Positions 8,951-18,666 are shown, numbered from the stretch's first letter. The stretch is 64,000 nucleotides of DNA from Arenibacter hampyeongensis (GCF_002909255.1 NZ_PIOB01000005.1:248001-312000); one strand, 5' to 3'. Made by a program: numbers and translations. Notes: generated by a model from the letters alone, not told the origin.

Positions 8951-9772
8951 ATGAAAAAAATTATTGTACCCGTTGATTTTTCAGAACAATCCGAAAATGC
9001 CCTAAAAACAGCTGCGTCCATTGCAACAAAATACGGCTCCGAGATTTTCGTTCTGCATATGCTGGAATTGTCGGAAGCTCTTGTTTCCTCAAATGAGCAG
9101 GCGCATTACCAACAAGCTGTTTTTTTAATAAAACTGGCAGAAAAAAGGTTTGAAACATTTTTGGATAAACCATACTTAAAGGGCATCAAGACTACGCCAA
9201 TTGTTAAACATCACAAGGTGTATAGTGAGGTGAATGCCATAGCAGAAAAGCACGGTGCCGATCTAATTGTAATGGGTTCTCAGGGGACGGATGGAATCAA
9301 AGAAATTTTTGTAGGTTCAAATGCCGAAAAAATGGTAAGGAATTCCAATATTCCGGTCCTGGTAATCAAGGATCATATCGAGGGTTTCGAGGTAAAGAGA
9401 TTTGTGTTTGCCTGCGATTTTGAGGAAGAAAATCTAGATGCCTTTCACAGGGCAAAAAAATTGGCGGATAAGCTTGCTGCAGAATTGATTTTGGTAAATA
9501 TTAATACTCCGGGGGATAACTTTTTGAGCACAAAAGATGCCTTTAAGAAAATTAATAAGTTTCTACATTTAGCGCAGGCGAGTTTGGAGGTCGAGATATA
9601 TAATGACTATACTGTTGAAAGGGGAATACTTGGTTTTAGTGAAGGTAGGAATGCCGATTTAATTGGATTGCCCACACACGGCAGAAAAGGACTTTCCCAC
9701 TTTCTTATGGGTAGTATAGGGGAGGATGTCACCAACCATTCCAAAATACCTGTTATTACTTTTAAAATTTAA
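8951..9772 (+). CDS. Universal stress protein, two Usp domains
   Basis: 273 residues with two tandem UspA-like domains. The first begins KKIIVPVDFSEQSENALK and ends with the ATP-binding-type motif GSQGTDGIKEIFVGSNAEKM near residues 112-131. The second ends GLPTHGRKGLSHFLMGSIG. Such proteins are cytoplasmic and linked to survival under stress or respiratory limitation. It lies 83 bp after hemN on the same strand but no TGAYA-N2-TGTCA box was found in that gap, so it may be read through from hemN or have its own promoter. Confidence 0.88.
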   Translation: MKKIIVPVDFSEQSENALKTAASIATKYGSEIFVLHMLELSEALVSSNEQAHYQQAVFLIKLAEKRFETFLDKPYLKGIKTTPIVKHHKVYSEVNAIAEKHGADLIVMGSQGTDGIKEIFVGSNAEKMVRNSNIPVLVIKDHIEGFEVKRFVFACDFEEENLDAFHRAKKLADKLAAELILVNINTPGDNFLSTKDAFKKINKFLHLAQASLEVEIYNDYTVERGILGFSEGRNADLIGLPTHGRKGLSHFLMGSIGEDVTNHSKIPVITFKI

Positions 9773-9938
9773 TTGCTTCAGGAAAACCATTAGGGTTGAT
9801 GAAACCTTGAATCCAATTTATTTACCTTGGTTTTTTGATTCTTGTCGTGTTAAAATAGTGGTACGATGTATGGCTTAAATCGTTATATTTGAGGGACATG
9901 GGTTTGTCAACATTAGCTAATTCTGAAAAATCCTCGAT

Positions 9939-11006
9939 ATGAAAGTTTATGCCATCATTTTTTTTTCGGTTGTTTTTATTTCCAATACGGTTAGAGCGCA
10001 GGAAGATATTTTATTGAAGGATTACGATCCAGTATCCATTTACAATCTTCCCAAGACAAAAATTGCCAAAGCTAAATTTCCGGTGGTGGATTTTCATTCA
10101 CATCCCAATCCCAAGTCCGAACAGGAAATAATGGAATGGGTAGAGACAATGGACAAATTTGGGGTTGCTAAATCCATTATACTTACCTATCAAACCGGTA
10201 AGTCCTTTGATAGTATTGTAAACCTTTATTCCAAATATGGAGACCGTTTTGAACTATGGTGCGGTTTCGATTTTACTGGGTACAATGAAAAGGGGTGGAG
10301 CAAACGCGCTGTAAAGGAATTGGAAAGATGCTATAAGATGGGAGCAAGGGGAGTTGGTGAGTTGGGCGATAAGGGACTTGGTTTCTTTTACTCCAAACCC
10401 ACGCCAGCGTATGGAATGCATGCGGATGATGAGAGAATGAAACCACTCTGGGAAAAATGTGGTGAATTGGGTATGCCAGTGAGTATACATGTTGCAGATC
10501 CCATGTGGATGTACGAACCCATGGATGTTCATAATGATGGGCTGATGAACGCGTACAAATGGCGCATAGATACTAAAAAAGAGGGCTTGTTGACCCACGG
10601 AGAATTAATTACAACTTTGGAGAATGCTGTTAGAGAAAATCCAAAGACCACTTTTATAGCCTGTCACTTTGCGAATTGTAGCCATGATTTGGATATTCTT
10701 GGAAGGTTATTGGGTAAATATGATAATATGTATGCCGATATATCGGCCAGATTTGCGGAAACGGCCGCCGTTCCCCGTTATACAAAGCGTTTTTATGAAA
10801 AGTATCAGGATAAATTGGTATACGGTACGGATATGGGCAATGATCCAGAAATGTACGAATTAACATTTCGCATTTTGGAAAGTGAGGATGAGCATTTTTA
10901 TGACAAGAATATTTCCTCCTATCATTGGTCGTTTAATGGTTTGGGACTTAGTGATGAAGTTTTGAAAAAGGTGTATAACGAAAATGCGAAAAAGATATTG
11001 GACTAG
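9939..11006 (+). CDS. Secreted amidohydrolase-family (amidohydrolase 2) protein
   Basis: 355 residues. A signal peptide of about 20 residues (VYAIIFFSVVFISNTVRA) predicts export. The mature part is a TIM-barrel metal hydrolase: metal-binding VDFHSHPNP near residue 50, a His in VSIHVADP, a His in FIACHFANCSHD, and an Asp in VYGTDMGND. The family includes decarboxylases and lactonases, and the substrate is not predictable. It converges with the PIG-L deacetylase gene, leaving only 28 bp between them. No close operon partner is present. Confidence 0.8.
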   Translation: MKVYAIIFFSVVFISNTVRAQEDILLKDYDPVSIYNLPKTKIAKAKFPVVDFHSHPNPKSEQEIMEWVETMDKFGVAKSIILTYQTGKSFDSIVNLYSKYGDRFELWCGFDFTGYNEKGWSKRAVKELERCYKMGARGVGELGDKGLGFFYSKPTPAYGMHADDERMKPLWEKCGELGMPVSIHVADPMWMYEPMDVHNDGLMNAYKWRIDTKKEGLLTHGELITTLENAVRENPKTTFIACHFANCSHDLDILGRLLGKYDNMYADISARFAETAAVPRYTKRFYEKYQDKLVYGTDMGNDPEMYELTFRILESEDEHFYDKNISSYHWSFNGLGLSDEVLKKVYNENAKKILD

Positions 11007-11034
11007 TCAGACATCATTAAGGCTACCTTCTATA

Positions 11035-11904
11035 TTATTTCTTTAGCATGGGGAATAAAATTTTTATTTCCTCATCGGTGGGTTGTTTGCCGTACTCACA
11101 TATTTCAAATCCTTCAATATGTTTGGCGTTGGAAGCTTTATTGCCATACCATTTTACAGCGCATTTCACGAGCACTTCATTGGGGGCATGAGATCTCCAA
11201 TTGGCCAACATTTCCAGTCTGCCTTTATCATCCTCGGGCACTTTTTCCAAATTGCCGGCGGTCCAGGGAAGCCATTCGAAGAACTGTGATTTATGTGCTG
11301 ACATGGCATAAATTTTTTGATCAAAAACATCATCAATTATTACCGCAATATCAGGTTCAAAAGGACTAGGTTTTTGAAAGCCATCTTCGGAGTATAGGAA
11401 GACTGGGTTTTTTTGAAGAGGTGCTACATCCGGGGCTACATTGGGAACAATGACCATATAGGCGGCATCTTGTACCAAAACACCCGTATACCTGTGGTCT
11501 GGATGGTAGTCATTGGGTCGGGGTGCAATGACCACGTTGGCGTTCCATTTTCTAATTTCCCGTATTACCTTTAGACGATTTTCCAATGTAGGCATTAATT
11601 CCCCATCATGGTTGTCCAATACCGTGTATTCCACCCCAAATCTTTTACCTGCTTCTTTAGCCTCTGCAATCCTTATTTTGGCAAGTTCCCCACCGCCCAT
11701 GGCATAATGACCGGCGTCACCATTGGTCAGGGATACAAACTTCACATTATGGCCCATTTGGGCAAGTAAAATGGCCGTACCACCGGTATCAATATCACAA
11801 TCGTCAGGATGGGCTCCAAAAACTATAACGTTTAACTTTTCACCTTGGGAAAATAAAAGGCTGGCATTTAAAATAAGAAAACAGATTAGTATAACATTTT
11901 TCAT
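11035..11904 (-). CDS. Exported PIG-L family deacetylase
   Basis: 289 residues from the chosen ATG, which directly precedes a signal peptide (KNVILICFLILNASLLFS). A longer in-frame start at 11940 would put a polar tail before the signal and is less likely. The zinc site is clear: FGAHPDDCDIDTGG near residue 28 gives the His-Pro-Asp-Asp motif, and NDYHPDHRYTG supplies the third His. Family members remove acetyl groups from N-acetylglucosamine-type substrates. Here the enzyme is predicted to be periplasmic or lipid-exposed, with an unknown substrate. It is transcribed convergently with the amidohydrolase. Confidence 0.85.
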   Translation of the reverse strand: MKNVILICFLILNASLLFSQGEKLNVIVFGAHPDDCDIDTGGTAILLAQMGHNVKFVSLTNGDAGHYAMGGGELAKIRIAEAKEAGKRFGVEYTVLDNHDGELMPTLENRLKVIREIRKWNANVVIAPRPNDYHPDHRYTGVLVQDAAYMVIVPNVAPDVAPLQKNPVFLYSEDGFQKPSPFEPDIAVIIDDVFDQKIYAMSAHKSQFFEWLPWTAGNLEKVPEDDKGRLEMLANWRSHAPNEVLVKCAVKWYGNKASNAKHIEGFEICEYGKQPTDEEIKILFPMLKK

Positions 11905-12051
11905 TGGTTGTTGATTAAAGGTTTGGTTGCAACAGTCCACTGTCCAGATTAACCCTAAGGGTCCAAGAAAAGGGGATTCCAGTACACTAGAAAATTACAT
12001 TATTTTTACAAGTACTACAAATCTGATTTTCGTGTACAGGCAGAGGGGAGT

Positions 12052-12753
12052 TTAATGGCAATCCAAAGTGTTGGTAACTACCTCCATAACCGGTTCAGGA
12101 GAAATATAGGGAATTCCAAGTCCCATACCTCTTAATATAAACAATAGCCCAATTAGGATTACGAAAACCGGAATCAATCGTTGAACCGATTTTTTGGCGC
12201 TGCCTTTCAACATGCTGCCAAAGTAAACAGCAGTGGTCATCAAAGGGATCGTTCCCATTCCAAATAAGACCATGAAAAGTGCTCCAAGCCATGGGCTGGC
12301 CGTGGCAATACTTCCAAACAGGGCTATATAAACCAACCCACAGGGAAGCAGTCCATTAAGGAGGCCAATGGTTAAAAATGTATCGGGACTTTTCTTTTGC
12401 AATTCTTTTCCAAGTCGGTTTTTTAGGTTGGACAAGAGAGAGTATATAGGTTTGGAGAGGTTATATTTACTAAATGTTTTGTAGGGAATAAGAATTATAG
12501 ATATCATTATGACCCCTATTATTATGGAAAGCCTTTGTTGCATTCCAAAGACATAAAGTCCTTTTCCCAAAAATCCAAAAACCAGACCAAGAATACCGTA
12601 GGAAGTAAGCCTGCCCAAATGGTAAAGCAAAACCTGCAGGAGTTTTTTGGTGGGTTTGTTATGGTCTACCGGTAGCATAAAGGCAATAGGGCCGCACATT
12701 CCAACACAGTGGAAGCTTCCTAATAGTCCCATAATTAAGGCAGATAACAACAT
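12052..12753 (-). CDS. TauE/SafE-like membrane protein, cbb3 cluster
   Basis: 233 residues, mostly hydrophobic, with about six predicted membrane segments. The N-terminus contains FHCVGMCGPIAF, a Cys-x3-Cys-Gly-Pro motif characteristic of the COG2836 group often annotated as sulfite exporter. Members of this group commonly occur at the end of cco clusters in Bacteroidota and may handle copper for the oxidase, which is an inference. It starts 24 bp after fixH and is the last gene of the cluster on this strand. No sulfur-metabolism genes are adjacent, so sulfite export is doubtful. Confidence 0.8.
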   Translation of the reverse strand: MLLSALIMGLLGSFHCVGMCGPIAFMLPVDHNKPTKKLLQVLLYHLGRLTSYGILGLVFGFLGKGLYVFGMQQRLSIIIGVIMISIILIPYKTFSKYNLSKPIYSLLSNLKNRLGKELQKKSPDTFLTIGLLNGLLPCGLVYIALFGSIATASPWLGALFMVLFGMGTIPLMTTAVYFGSMLKGSAKKSVQRLIPVFVILIGLLFILRGMGLGIPYISPEPVMEVVTNTLDCH

Positions 12754-12777
12754 AATTTTGTGTGGTTCTTTCGTTTC

Positions 12778-13236
12778 TTATTTATTGTCGCGATAGGTTA
12801 TTTTTTTCTTGAACAAATAGACCTCGCCTTCGTATTCCCAATGTACTTTAATGTCCCAGCGACCATCCAACAAGCGATTGTCAGGTATGAGCAAATAGTC
12901 TTCGGATAAACTTACGGGTAAGTCAAAATCCAAGTGCTTGTTGGAAGGCCTGTACAGGGACACTGTGCCTTTAATATTTTCTAGTTTCAAGTTTTTTGGG
13001 AACACTAATCTTAAACCTTCTTCGGTTGTTTCCAATGTAAGGTCAACTTCTTTGGCATGGGCATTATTTTCGGCATCAATTTCCTTTTGATACCCCAATT
13101 CAGCGCTGTAGTAATTCTCGGTTACCAGATCATGATTGGCCTTATTGTCCATGCTCATACGGACAACAAAAAACAATATAAAACTTATAAATCCGATGAA
13201 GGCTAGTACAATTCCGGTTCCCCAATTAATTTTCAT
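12778..13236 (-). CDS. fixH: FixH/CcoH cbb3 oxidase assembly protein
   Basis: 152 residues. One N-terminal membrane helix (GIVLAFIGFISFILFFVV) is followed by a short helix with VTENYYSAELGYQKEID, the hallmark of FixH, then a periplasmic beta-rich domain with DGRWDIKVHWE near the end. FixH is needed for stable assembly of the cbb3 complex, probably by interacting with the CcoI copper pump and the oxidase. It lies 78 bp downstream of ccoG and 24 bp upstream of the TauE-like gene, in the standard order. Confidence 0.9.
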   Translation of the reverse strand: MKINWGTGIVLAFIGFISFILFFVVRMSMDNKANHDLVTENYYSAELGYQKEIDAENNAHAKEVDLTLETTEEGLRLVFPKNLKLENIKGTVSLYRPSNKHLDFDLPVSLSEDYLLIPDNRLLDGRWDIKVHWEYEGEVYLFKKKITYRDNK

Positions 13237-13314
13237 AGCTTTTAAATTTTGTTACGTTTTCCAATCCAATGGAAATTCAATTTATTTTATTGGTCTGCAA
13301 CCTACTACTTTAAT

Positions 13315-14733
13315 TTACTTATAGCTCCTAGGGGCTAAAAACCTTGCTGTGGCGGTTTCAATTAACGCTTCCCCACTATAGACCCCAATCCTTAATTTGT
13401 TTTTGTCACCTTCCAAGGTTGAATTATTTATTTCAACAAATAGGGTGCCTTCGGCCAACCCCTGTGCTGGTACGATAAAATGTTCATTCCTGACAAGGTT
13501 GATGGTTCCCTTGTGTGATAATAGCTTAAAACTCACGTCGTTAATTTCCTTGGTGGTTTTGTTTACCAATTTATAAGTGTAAACATTGCTAATAATATTG
13601 CCTTCCTTGTGCTCGTATAGTTGTCCGGGAAGTCTTAAGATATTAGCTTCTACTTCATTTCTCAAAAATAACATACCGATCAAGACCCCGGTCAGAATCA
13701 CAAGTACTGCAGTGTACCCTTTTAATCTAGGGGTAAATTTAAACTTGGACTTTTTCTCTATATTGTCCTCACTGGCATAACGGATAAGTCCTTTGGGTAG
13801 GTTTACCTTTTCCATTATGGTATCGCATTCATCAATACATGCTGTACAATTTACGCATTCCAATTGTGTCCCATTTCTAATGTCAATACCAGTAGGGCAG
13901 ACGTTTACACATTGAAAACAATCAATACAATCCCCATTTCCGAGTGCATTTCTATCCTCTCCTTTTCTAAACTTTTTTCGTCCGTTTTCCGCTTCTCCAC
14001 GTTTATGGTCATAAGCCACAACAATGGATTTATTGTCGAGCAGTACGCCCTGCATCCTTCCGTAAGGGCAAGCTATGATACATACTTGTTCCCTGAACCA
14101 TGCAAATACAAAGTAGAATACCGCAGTAAAAATTAAAAGTGATATCAGTGTACTTACATGTTGTAAGGGGCCATCAGTGATGTATTGCATAAGGCGGTCA
14201 CTTCCTATCAAATAGGCTAAAAAAACATTGGCGATCAAAAAGGAAATAATGAAGAAAACAATTAATTTAAGGCCTCGTTTTCTAATTTTTTCGGCATTCC
14301 ATGGCTGTTTGCTGAGACGTATCTGGGCACCTCGGTCTCCATCGATCCAAAATTCGATCCTTCTAAAGACCATTTCCATGAATATGGTTTGGGGGCACAT
14401 CCAACCGCAGAAAATACGGCCAAAAGCAACGGTAAACAGCGCTATAAAAATTACCCCGATGATCATTGAAATTACAAAAAGATGAAAATCCTGGGGCCAA
14501 AAAGGAAATCCAAAAATGTTGAAACGCCTTTCAAGAACATTGAACATTAGGAACTGGTTGCCATTTATTTTTACAAAGGGTGCCAGAATAAGAAAGGCCA
14601 ATAGGACATAACTTACATACTTGCGATATTCATAAAACTTGCCACTGGGTTTTTTTGGAAATATCCATGCCCTTTTCCCATCTTCATTTATAGTTCCTAT
14701 GGAATCCCTAAAATTGTCCTGGTCCTGTACCAT
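13315..14733 (-). CDS. ccoG: Cytochrome c oxidase accessory protein CcoG (polyferredoxin)
   Basis: 472 residues, membrane protein with two 4Fe-4S clusters. FCGWMCPQTIFMEMVFR near residue 110 is the conserved N-terminal motif. CIDCFQCVNVCPTGIDIR and CVNCTACIDECDTIMEK give the classical ferredoxin cluster pair. About five membrane helices flank these, and a C-terminal immunoglobulin-like periplasmic domain follows. In other bacteria CcoG reduces copper for insertion into the cbb3 oxidase. The gene lies 68 bp after ccoP, within the transcribed cluster. Confidence 0.95.
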   Translation of the reverse strand: MVQDQDNFRDSIGTINEDGKRAWIFPKKPSGKFYEYRKYVSYVLLAFLILAPFVKINGNQFLMFNVLERRFNIFGFPFWPQDFHLFVISMIIGVIFIALFTVAFGRIFCGWMCPQTIFMEMVFRRIEFWIDGDRGAQIRLSKQPWNAEKIRKRGLKLIVFFIISFLIANVFLAYLIGSDRLMQYITDGPLQHVSTLISLLIFTAVFYFVFAWFREQVCIIACPYGRMQGVLLDNKSIVVAYDHKRGEAENGRKKFRKGEDRNALGNGDCIDCFQCVNVCPTGIDIRNGTQLECVNCTACIDECDTIMEKVNLPKGLIRYASEDNIEKKSKFKFTPRLKGYTAVLVILTGVLIGMLFLRNEVEANILRLPGQLYEHKEGNIISNVYTYKLVNKTTKEINDVSFKLLSHKGTINLVRNEHFIVPAQGLAEGTLFVEINNSTLEGDKNKLRIGVYSGEALIETATARFLAPRSYK

Positions 14734-14801
14734 TTATATGTAATGCTTTATTGGAATTTTGGGTATGCGTTAAAATGTGCTCAATAATGTGTTTTAATAA
14801 T

Positions 14802-15680
14802 TTACTCCCCGGTCCAGATTTCGCCTTCTGCCGCCTTTGGATTGGCAGGGACCTTGCCATTTATTTCACTGAGTATAAAGCTGGCCACCTGCGCTATTTC
14901 GACTGGTTTAAGGGTCTGTTTCCAAGCTATCATTCCCTTGCCGTCCCTACCGCCTTCAGAAATGGTATGGAAAACGTTTTTGATTCCACCTCCCAAGATC
15001 CAGTGTTCGTCCGTAAGATTCGGGCCTATGCCTCCACCGCCGTCCGGCATATGGCAGGCTACACAACTGGAACTATAGATAGTGGCCCCGGCCTTAATAT
15101 CAGAGGCCTCGGTCAAAAGTTCCACGGTGTTGGCATCAACCAAGCCTTTGGCTGTTTTTTTATACTCTTCAATGGCAATCATGGCTTCTGCCACTTCCTG
15201 TTCATATTCCTCGTTCTGGGTGTAGTCATTGAATACGTGGAAACGAGCGAGGTAAACCACACCGAAAATTATGGTGGCATAGAACATGTACACCCACCAA
15301 GGTGGAAGATTGTTGTCCAGTTCACGGATACCGTCGTAATTGTGGTCAAGGATGATTTCCTTTTCTTCCTCTATAGGTTTGTTTCCGGTCATTTTTTCCC
15401 AGAATTCCTTACCCCATTTCCATTCCCATTGTTTCGATTTAGTTTCTAAATAGCGCTTTTGGGCTTCAGGGGATAATGTTTGGAACATTACGTTTTCCAC
15501 TGATTTTAGAATCAATTCAATTCCAATCAATATGAACAGCACCATCAACATGAAAAGAAGGGTGATAGGGTATTCAATAAATGCTGGTTTGTCCCCGGAG
15601 TCAATAAAATACTCCATCAATCCGAAGATTAGGAAAAAGATTACGGGGACTCTTATCCACCAAGGTGACATATTTCTCAT
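14802..15680 (-). CDS. ccoP: cbb3-type cytochrome c oxidase subunit III (CcoP)
   Basis: 292 residues. Two N-terminal membrane segments are followed by PWWVYMFYATIIFGVVY, the conserved CcoP membrane helix, then a single cytochrome c domain with heme motif CVACH near residue 207 and a methionine-type axial ligand region GKGMIAWKQTL. Proteobacterial CcoP has two hemes, while single-heme forms are usual in this phylum, so nothing appears missing. Its ATG overlaps the ccoQ stop by four bases (ATGA), which indicates translational coupling. Confidence 0.93.
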   Translation of the reverse strand: MRNMSPWWIRVPVIFFLIFGLMEYFIDSGDKPAFIEYPITLLFMLMVLFILIGIELILKSVENVMFQTLSPEAQKRYLETKSKQWEWKWGKEFWEKMTGNKPIEEEKEIILDHNYDGIRELDNNLPPWWVYMFYATIIFGVVYLARFHVFNDYTQNEEYEQEVAEAMIAIEEYKKTAKGLVDANTVELLTEASDIKAGATIYSSSCVACHMPDGGGGIGPNLTDEHWILGGGIKNVFHTISEGGRDGKGMIAWKQTLKPVEIAQVASFILSEINGKVPANPKAAEGEIWTGE

Positions 15681-15871
15681 AATAATTCTTCTTTAGTTTG
15701 GTTTTCTATTTCTAATGGTATTTCGCTTACTTCCTTGATATGTTCTTTAGAGGCAGTAAATACCCACCAAAAAAGAATGGTAAAAAACAAAAAGAAGATA
15801 AGCAGTGATATCATGGGATAGGTGGCAACGCCCTCTATACTTTCCATATAACCTTTTACAAATTTTAGCAT
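15677..15871 (-). CDS. ccoQ: cbb3 oxidase small subunit CcoQ
   Basis: A 64-residue protein with one membrane helix (MISLLIFFLFFTILFWWVF) and a charged C-terminal tail, matching CcoQ in size, topology and position. It sits between ccoNO and ccoP, 3 bp after the former and overlapping the latter by four bases. CcoQ is thought to stabilise the assembled oxidase. Sequence conservation in the family is low, so the call leans on gene order. Confidence 0.88.
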   Translation of the reverse strand: MLKFVKGYMESIEGVATYPMISLLIFFLFFTILFWWVFTASKEHIKEVSEIPLEIENQTKEELL

Positions 15872-15874
15872 GAC

Positions 15875-18076
15875 TTATTTGTTTTGTGAAATTATTTCGT
15901 CCGTTTCCTTTATTTTTATGTCCGTACCCAAACGTTGCAGATAGGCGATCATAGCTACAATTTCCCTATCCCTCATATCTATAAATTCTTCCCCGTTTTC
16001 GGCGGCATATTTTTTGTCCTCTTCATACCCTTTGGCAAAATCGGGGTCGGAATATAAATTCTTTTCTATTTTGGTAGCTTGGTCATCCATGGATTGTTGC
16101 GCATTTGCGATCTCCTCTTCGGAATATGGTACTCCCAAGGTAACCATGGTCTCCATTTTTGTCTGAATATTTCCTCTATCGTGTCTATTGTGCACCAACC
16201 ATGAATAGGATGGCATAATAGAGCCGGAAGAGGTACTTTGTGGGTCGTACATGTGGTTCAAATGCCAGTTGTCCGAATATTTACCACCTATCCTCATAAG
16301 ATCTGGACCTGTGCGTTTGCTTCCCCAAAGGAAAGGATGGTCATATACATATTCTCCAGCTTTGGAGTACTCGCCATAACGCTCTACCTCACTTCGGAAA
16401 GGCCTAATCATTTGGGAATGACAGCCAACACAGCCCTCCCGTATATAAAGATCTCTCCCCTCCAATTCTAGAGGTGTATAGGGTTTAACGCTTGTTATTG
16501 TCGGGATATTCGATTTTACCAGAATGGTGGGTACTATTTGTATAATTCCACCGATCAAAATGGCTATGGTAGCCAATATGGTCAATTGAATGGGTTTGCG
16601 CTCCAACCAAGTGTGGAAAGTTTCTCCGACCGTTCTTTTTTTGGATACAGTGGTCAAGGCAGCTGCCTCGGCCAATTCATCCTCTACTTCAGTTCCGTTC
16701 TTAATGGTAATTACCACATTGTAAATCATGACTATTGCACCAATAATGAACATGGTACCTCCAATGGCCCGCATCCAGTACATGGGGATAATTTCATTTA
16801 CTGTCTCCAGAAAGTTGCCATAAGCCAGGGTACCATCCGGGTTAAACTCTTTCCACATTAAGGCCTGGGTAAAGCCGGCAACATACATTGGAAGGGCATA
16901 AAGTATTATTCCCAAGGTGCCGATCCAGAAATGAAAATTGGCCATGGGTATTGAGTGTAATCTTGTCTTGAACATTTTTGGAACCATCCAGTAGATCATC
17001 CCGAAAGTCAAGAATCCGTTCCAGGCCAAGGCGCCCACGTGCACGTGTGCAATGATCCAATCACTAAAATGCGCTATGGCATTTACATTTTTAAGGGAAA
17101 GCATTGGTCCTTCAAAAGTAGCCATACCGTAGCCCGTAATGGCAACTACCATGAATTTTAAAACCGGGTCTGTCCTTACCTTATCCCAAGCTCCACGCAA
17201 AGTCAATAATCCATTGATCATACCGCCCCAGGACGGTGCGATCAGCATTATAGAAAAGGCTACCCCCAAATTTTGGGCCCACTCAGGTAAAGTGGAATAC
17301 AACAAGTGGTGCGGTCCGGCCCAGATGTAAATAAATATCAGGGACCAAAAATGTACAATGGATAATCTATAGGAGTATACAGGCCTATTGGCCGCTTTGG
17401 GCACAAAGTAATACATTAATCCCAAGAAAGGTGTGGTGAGGAAGAAGGCCACCGCATTGTGTCCATACCACCATTGCACCAAGGCATCCTGCACTCCTGC
17501 ATATACCGAATAACTTTTTAAGGCACTAACGGGAAGGGCAAGACTATTAAAGATATGTAGTACTGCAACTGTTACAAATGTTGCCAGATAAAACCAAATG
17601 GCCACATATAAATGGCGCTGCCTTCTTTTTAACATTGTCCCGATTAGGTTCCAGCCAAAGGCTACCCAGACTACTGCAATGGCTAAATCTATTGGCCATT
17701 CCAGTTCCGCATATTCTTTGGATGAAGAGTATCCCAATGGCAGGGTAATAGCTGCTGCTACTATGATGGCTTGCCACCCCCAGAAATTAAAATTACTTAA
17801 GGCATCGCTGAACATTCTCGCCTTTAACAAACGCTGGGTAGAATAATAAACGCCGGCAAAAATGGCATTTCCCACAAAGGCAAAAATAACCGCGTTGGTG
17901 TGTAATGGCCTTAAACGGCCAAAACTCAACCAAGATATACCATCGGTTAAATTTGGAAAAAGAAACATAAAGGCAAGCAATAAACCTACCGACATACCCA
18001 CAATTCCCCAAAACATAGTTGCATAAAGGAATTTTTTTACGATTTTGTTATCGTAATAAAACTGTTGTACTTCCAT
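15875..18076 (-). CDS. ccoNO: Fused cbb3 oxidase subunits I and II (CcoN-CcoO)
   Basis: 733 residues joining the catalytic subunit CcoN to the monoheme cytochrome CcoO. The CcoN part has about 12 membrane helices, with heme and copper ligands in RPLHTNAVIFAF, WWYGHNAVAFFL, AGPHHLLYS and AHVHVGALAWNG. From about residue 535 the CcoO part has heme motif CVGCHSQMIRPF, then PSYSWLV with the likely Met ligand region, and ends with a cytosolic-length tail. Fusion of N and O is common in Bacteroidota and not a local error, since there is no stop or frameshift at the junction. It starts 2 bp after ccoS. Confidence 0.95.
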   Translation of the reverse strand: MEVQQFYYDNKIVKKFLYATMFWGIVGMSVGLLLAFMFLFPNLTDGISWLSFGRLRPLHTNAVIFAFVGNAIFAGVYYSTQRLLKARMFSDALSNFNFWGWQAIIVAAAITLPLGYSSSKEYAELEWPIDLAIAVVWVAFGWNLIGTMLKRRQRHLYVAIWFYLATFVTVAVLHIFNSLALPVSALKSYSVYAGVQDALVQWWYGHNAVAFFLTTPFLGLMYYFVPKAANRPVYSYRLSIVHFWSLIFIYIWAGPHHLLYSTLPEWAQNLGVAFSIMLIAPSWGGMINGLLTLRGAWDKVRTDPVLKFMVVAITGYGMATFEGPMLSLKNVNAIAHFSDWIIAHVHVGALAWNGFLTFGMIYWMVPKMFKTRLHSIPMANFHFWIGTLGIILYALPMYVAGFTQALMWKEFNPDGTLAYGNFLETVNEIIPMYWMRAIGGTMFIIGAIVMIYNVVITIKNGTEVEDELAEAAALTTVSKKRTVGETFHTWLERKPIQLTILATIAILIGGIIQIVPTILVKSNIPTITSVKPYTPLELEGRDLYIREGCVGCHSQMIRPFRSEVERYGEYSKAGEYVYDHPFLWGSKRTGPDLMRIGGKYSDNWHLNHMYDPQSTSSGSIMPSYSWLVHNRHDRGNIQTKMETMVTLGVPYSEEEIANAQQSMDDQATKIEKNLYSDPDFAKGYEEDKKYAAENGEEFIDMRDREIVAMIAYLQRLGTDIKIKETDEIISQNK

Positions 18077-18078
18077 AA

Positions 18079-18285
18079 TTACAATTTTTGACTTTCACTT
18101 TTTTGGTTAGATATTTTTTTGGTGTCCGCAGTAGTATCTTTTACGAGTTCATCCTCAAAAAGCATGCGAACGGATGGGGTATAGGAATCATCATATTGAC
18201 CATTCTTTGTAGCAATAATAAAAGCCGCAAAAAATATGACGGCTACAACAATACTCAATGACAACAATAAATAAATTACACTCAT
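18079..18285 (-). CDS. ccoS: cbb3 oxidase maturation protein CcoS
   Basis: 68 residues. A single N-terminal membrane helix (VIYLLLSLSIVVAVIFFAAFI) is followed by KNGQYDDSYTPSVRMLFED, in which the Gly-Gln-Tyr-Asp-Asp segment is typical of CcoS. The protein is needed for cofactor insertion into cbb3 oxidase. It is the first gene of the long cluster ccoS-ccoNO-ccoQ-ccoP-ccoG-fixH-TauE, and its promoter carries the Fnr-type box 51 bp upstream. Confidence 0.92.
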   Translation of the reverse strand: MSVIYLLLSLSIVVAVIFFAAFIIATKNGQYDDSYTPSVRMLFEDELVKDTTADTKKISNQKSESQKL

Positions 18286-18304
18286 ACCTACCTGAATTTG
18301 GGTG

Positions 18305-18347
18305 TAAAACTAAACATGGGGATTATGGAATAATATGACATTTGTCA
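18305..18347 (-). promoter_or_regulatory. Fnr-type box and -7 element for the ccoS-ccoNO-ccoQ-ccoP cluster
   Basis: TGACATTTGTCA at 18336-18347 is a perfect 12-bp palindrome of the TGAYA-N2-TGTCA type. On the minus strand exactly 23 nt follow before TAGTTTTA (18312-18305), which fits TAnnTTTG except for the last base. The site lies directly upstream of ccoS and predicts Fnr-dependent expression of the whole oxidase cluster. Confidence 0.75.
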
Positions 18348-18577
18348 GCTTTTGATAAAATATTGTAAGTTCTGCTCCCAAGATTATGTTTATCCAGCCC
18401 CTCTTTTCAAATATCCAATTATTTATTGTGATTCGGGTTTGAAATCTTTAAAAATATAAAGGCTATATCTGTTCTATTCAAGAGTATGTTAGATGGCGAA
18501 GAATAGGGGTTAGTCAAAATTATTGTGTTTTATGCCCGAATTTTTCAATTTAAACAAGGATTTATGTGAAAGATTTT

Positions 18578-18585
18578 TAGTTTTG
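18578..18585 (+). promoter_or_regulatory. Possible -7 element for the PVC-type cytochrome gene
   Basis: In the 381-bp gap between ccoS and the downstream plus-strand gene, TAGTTTTG fits TAnnTTTG and lies 82 nt before the ATG. No Fnr-type box precedes it at the spacing seen elsewhere. Apart from the ccoS promoter, the rest of the gap shows nothing recognisable. Confidence 0.3.
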
Positions 18586-18666
18586 CCCAACTCTGTTGAG
18601 AATTCGGAAATCCTTACCCTATATTTTCAATCTAGAGTGAAATTATAAATTTTAACTTCATAGAAT

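Noticed and set aside
14751-15449. Long open frame on the plus strand antisense to ccoP (232 residues)
   Set aside because: ccoP on the opposite strand is confirmed by its heme motif and gene order. The antisense frame has no family features and reflects codon bias.
15875-18076. Possible loss of a stop codon between ccoN and ccoO
   Set aside because: The fusion is common in the phylum and both halves keep all ligands, so it is a normal gene.
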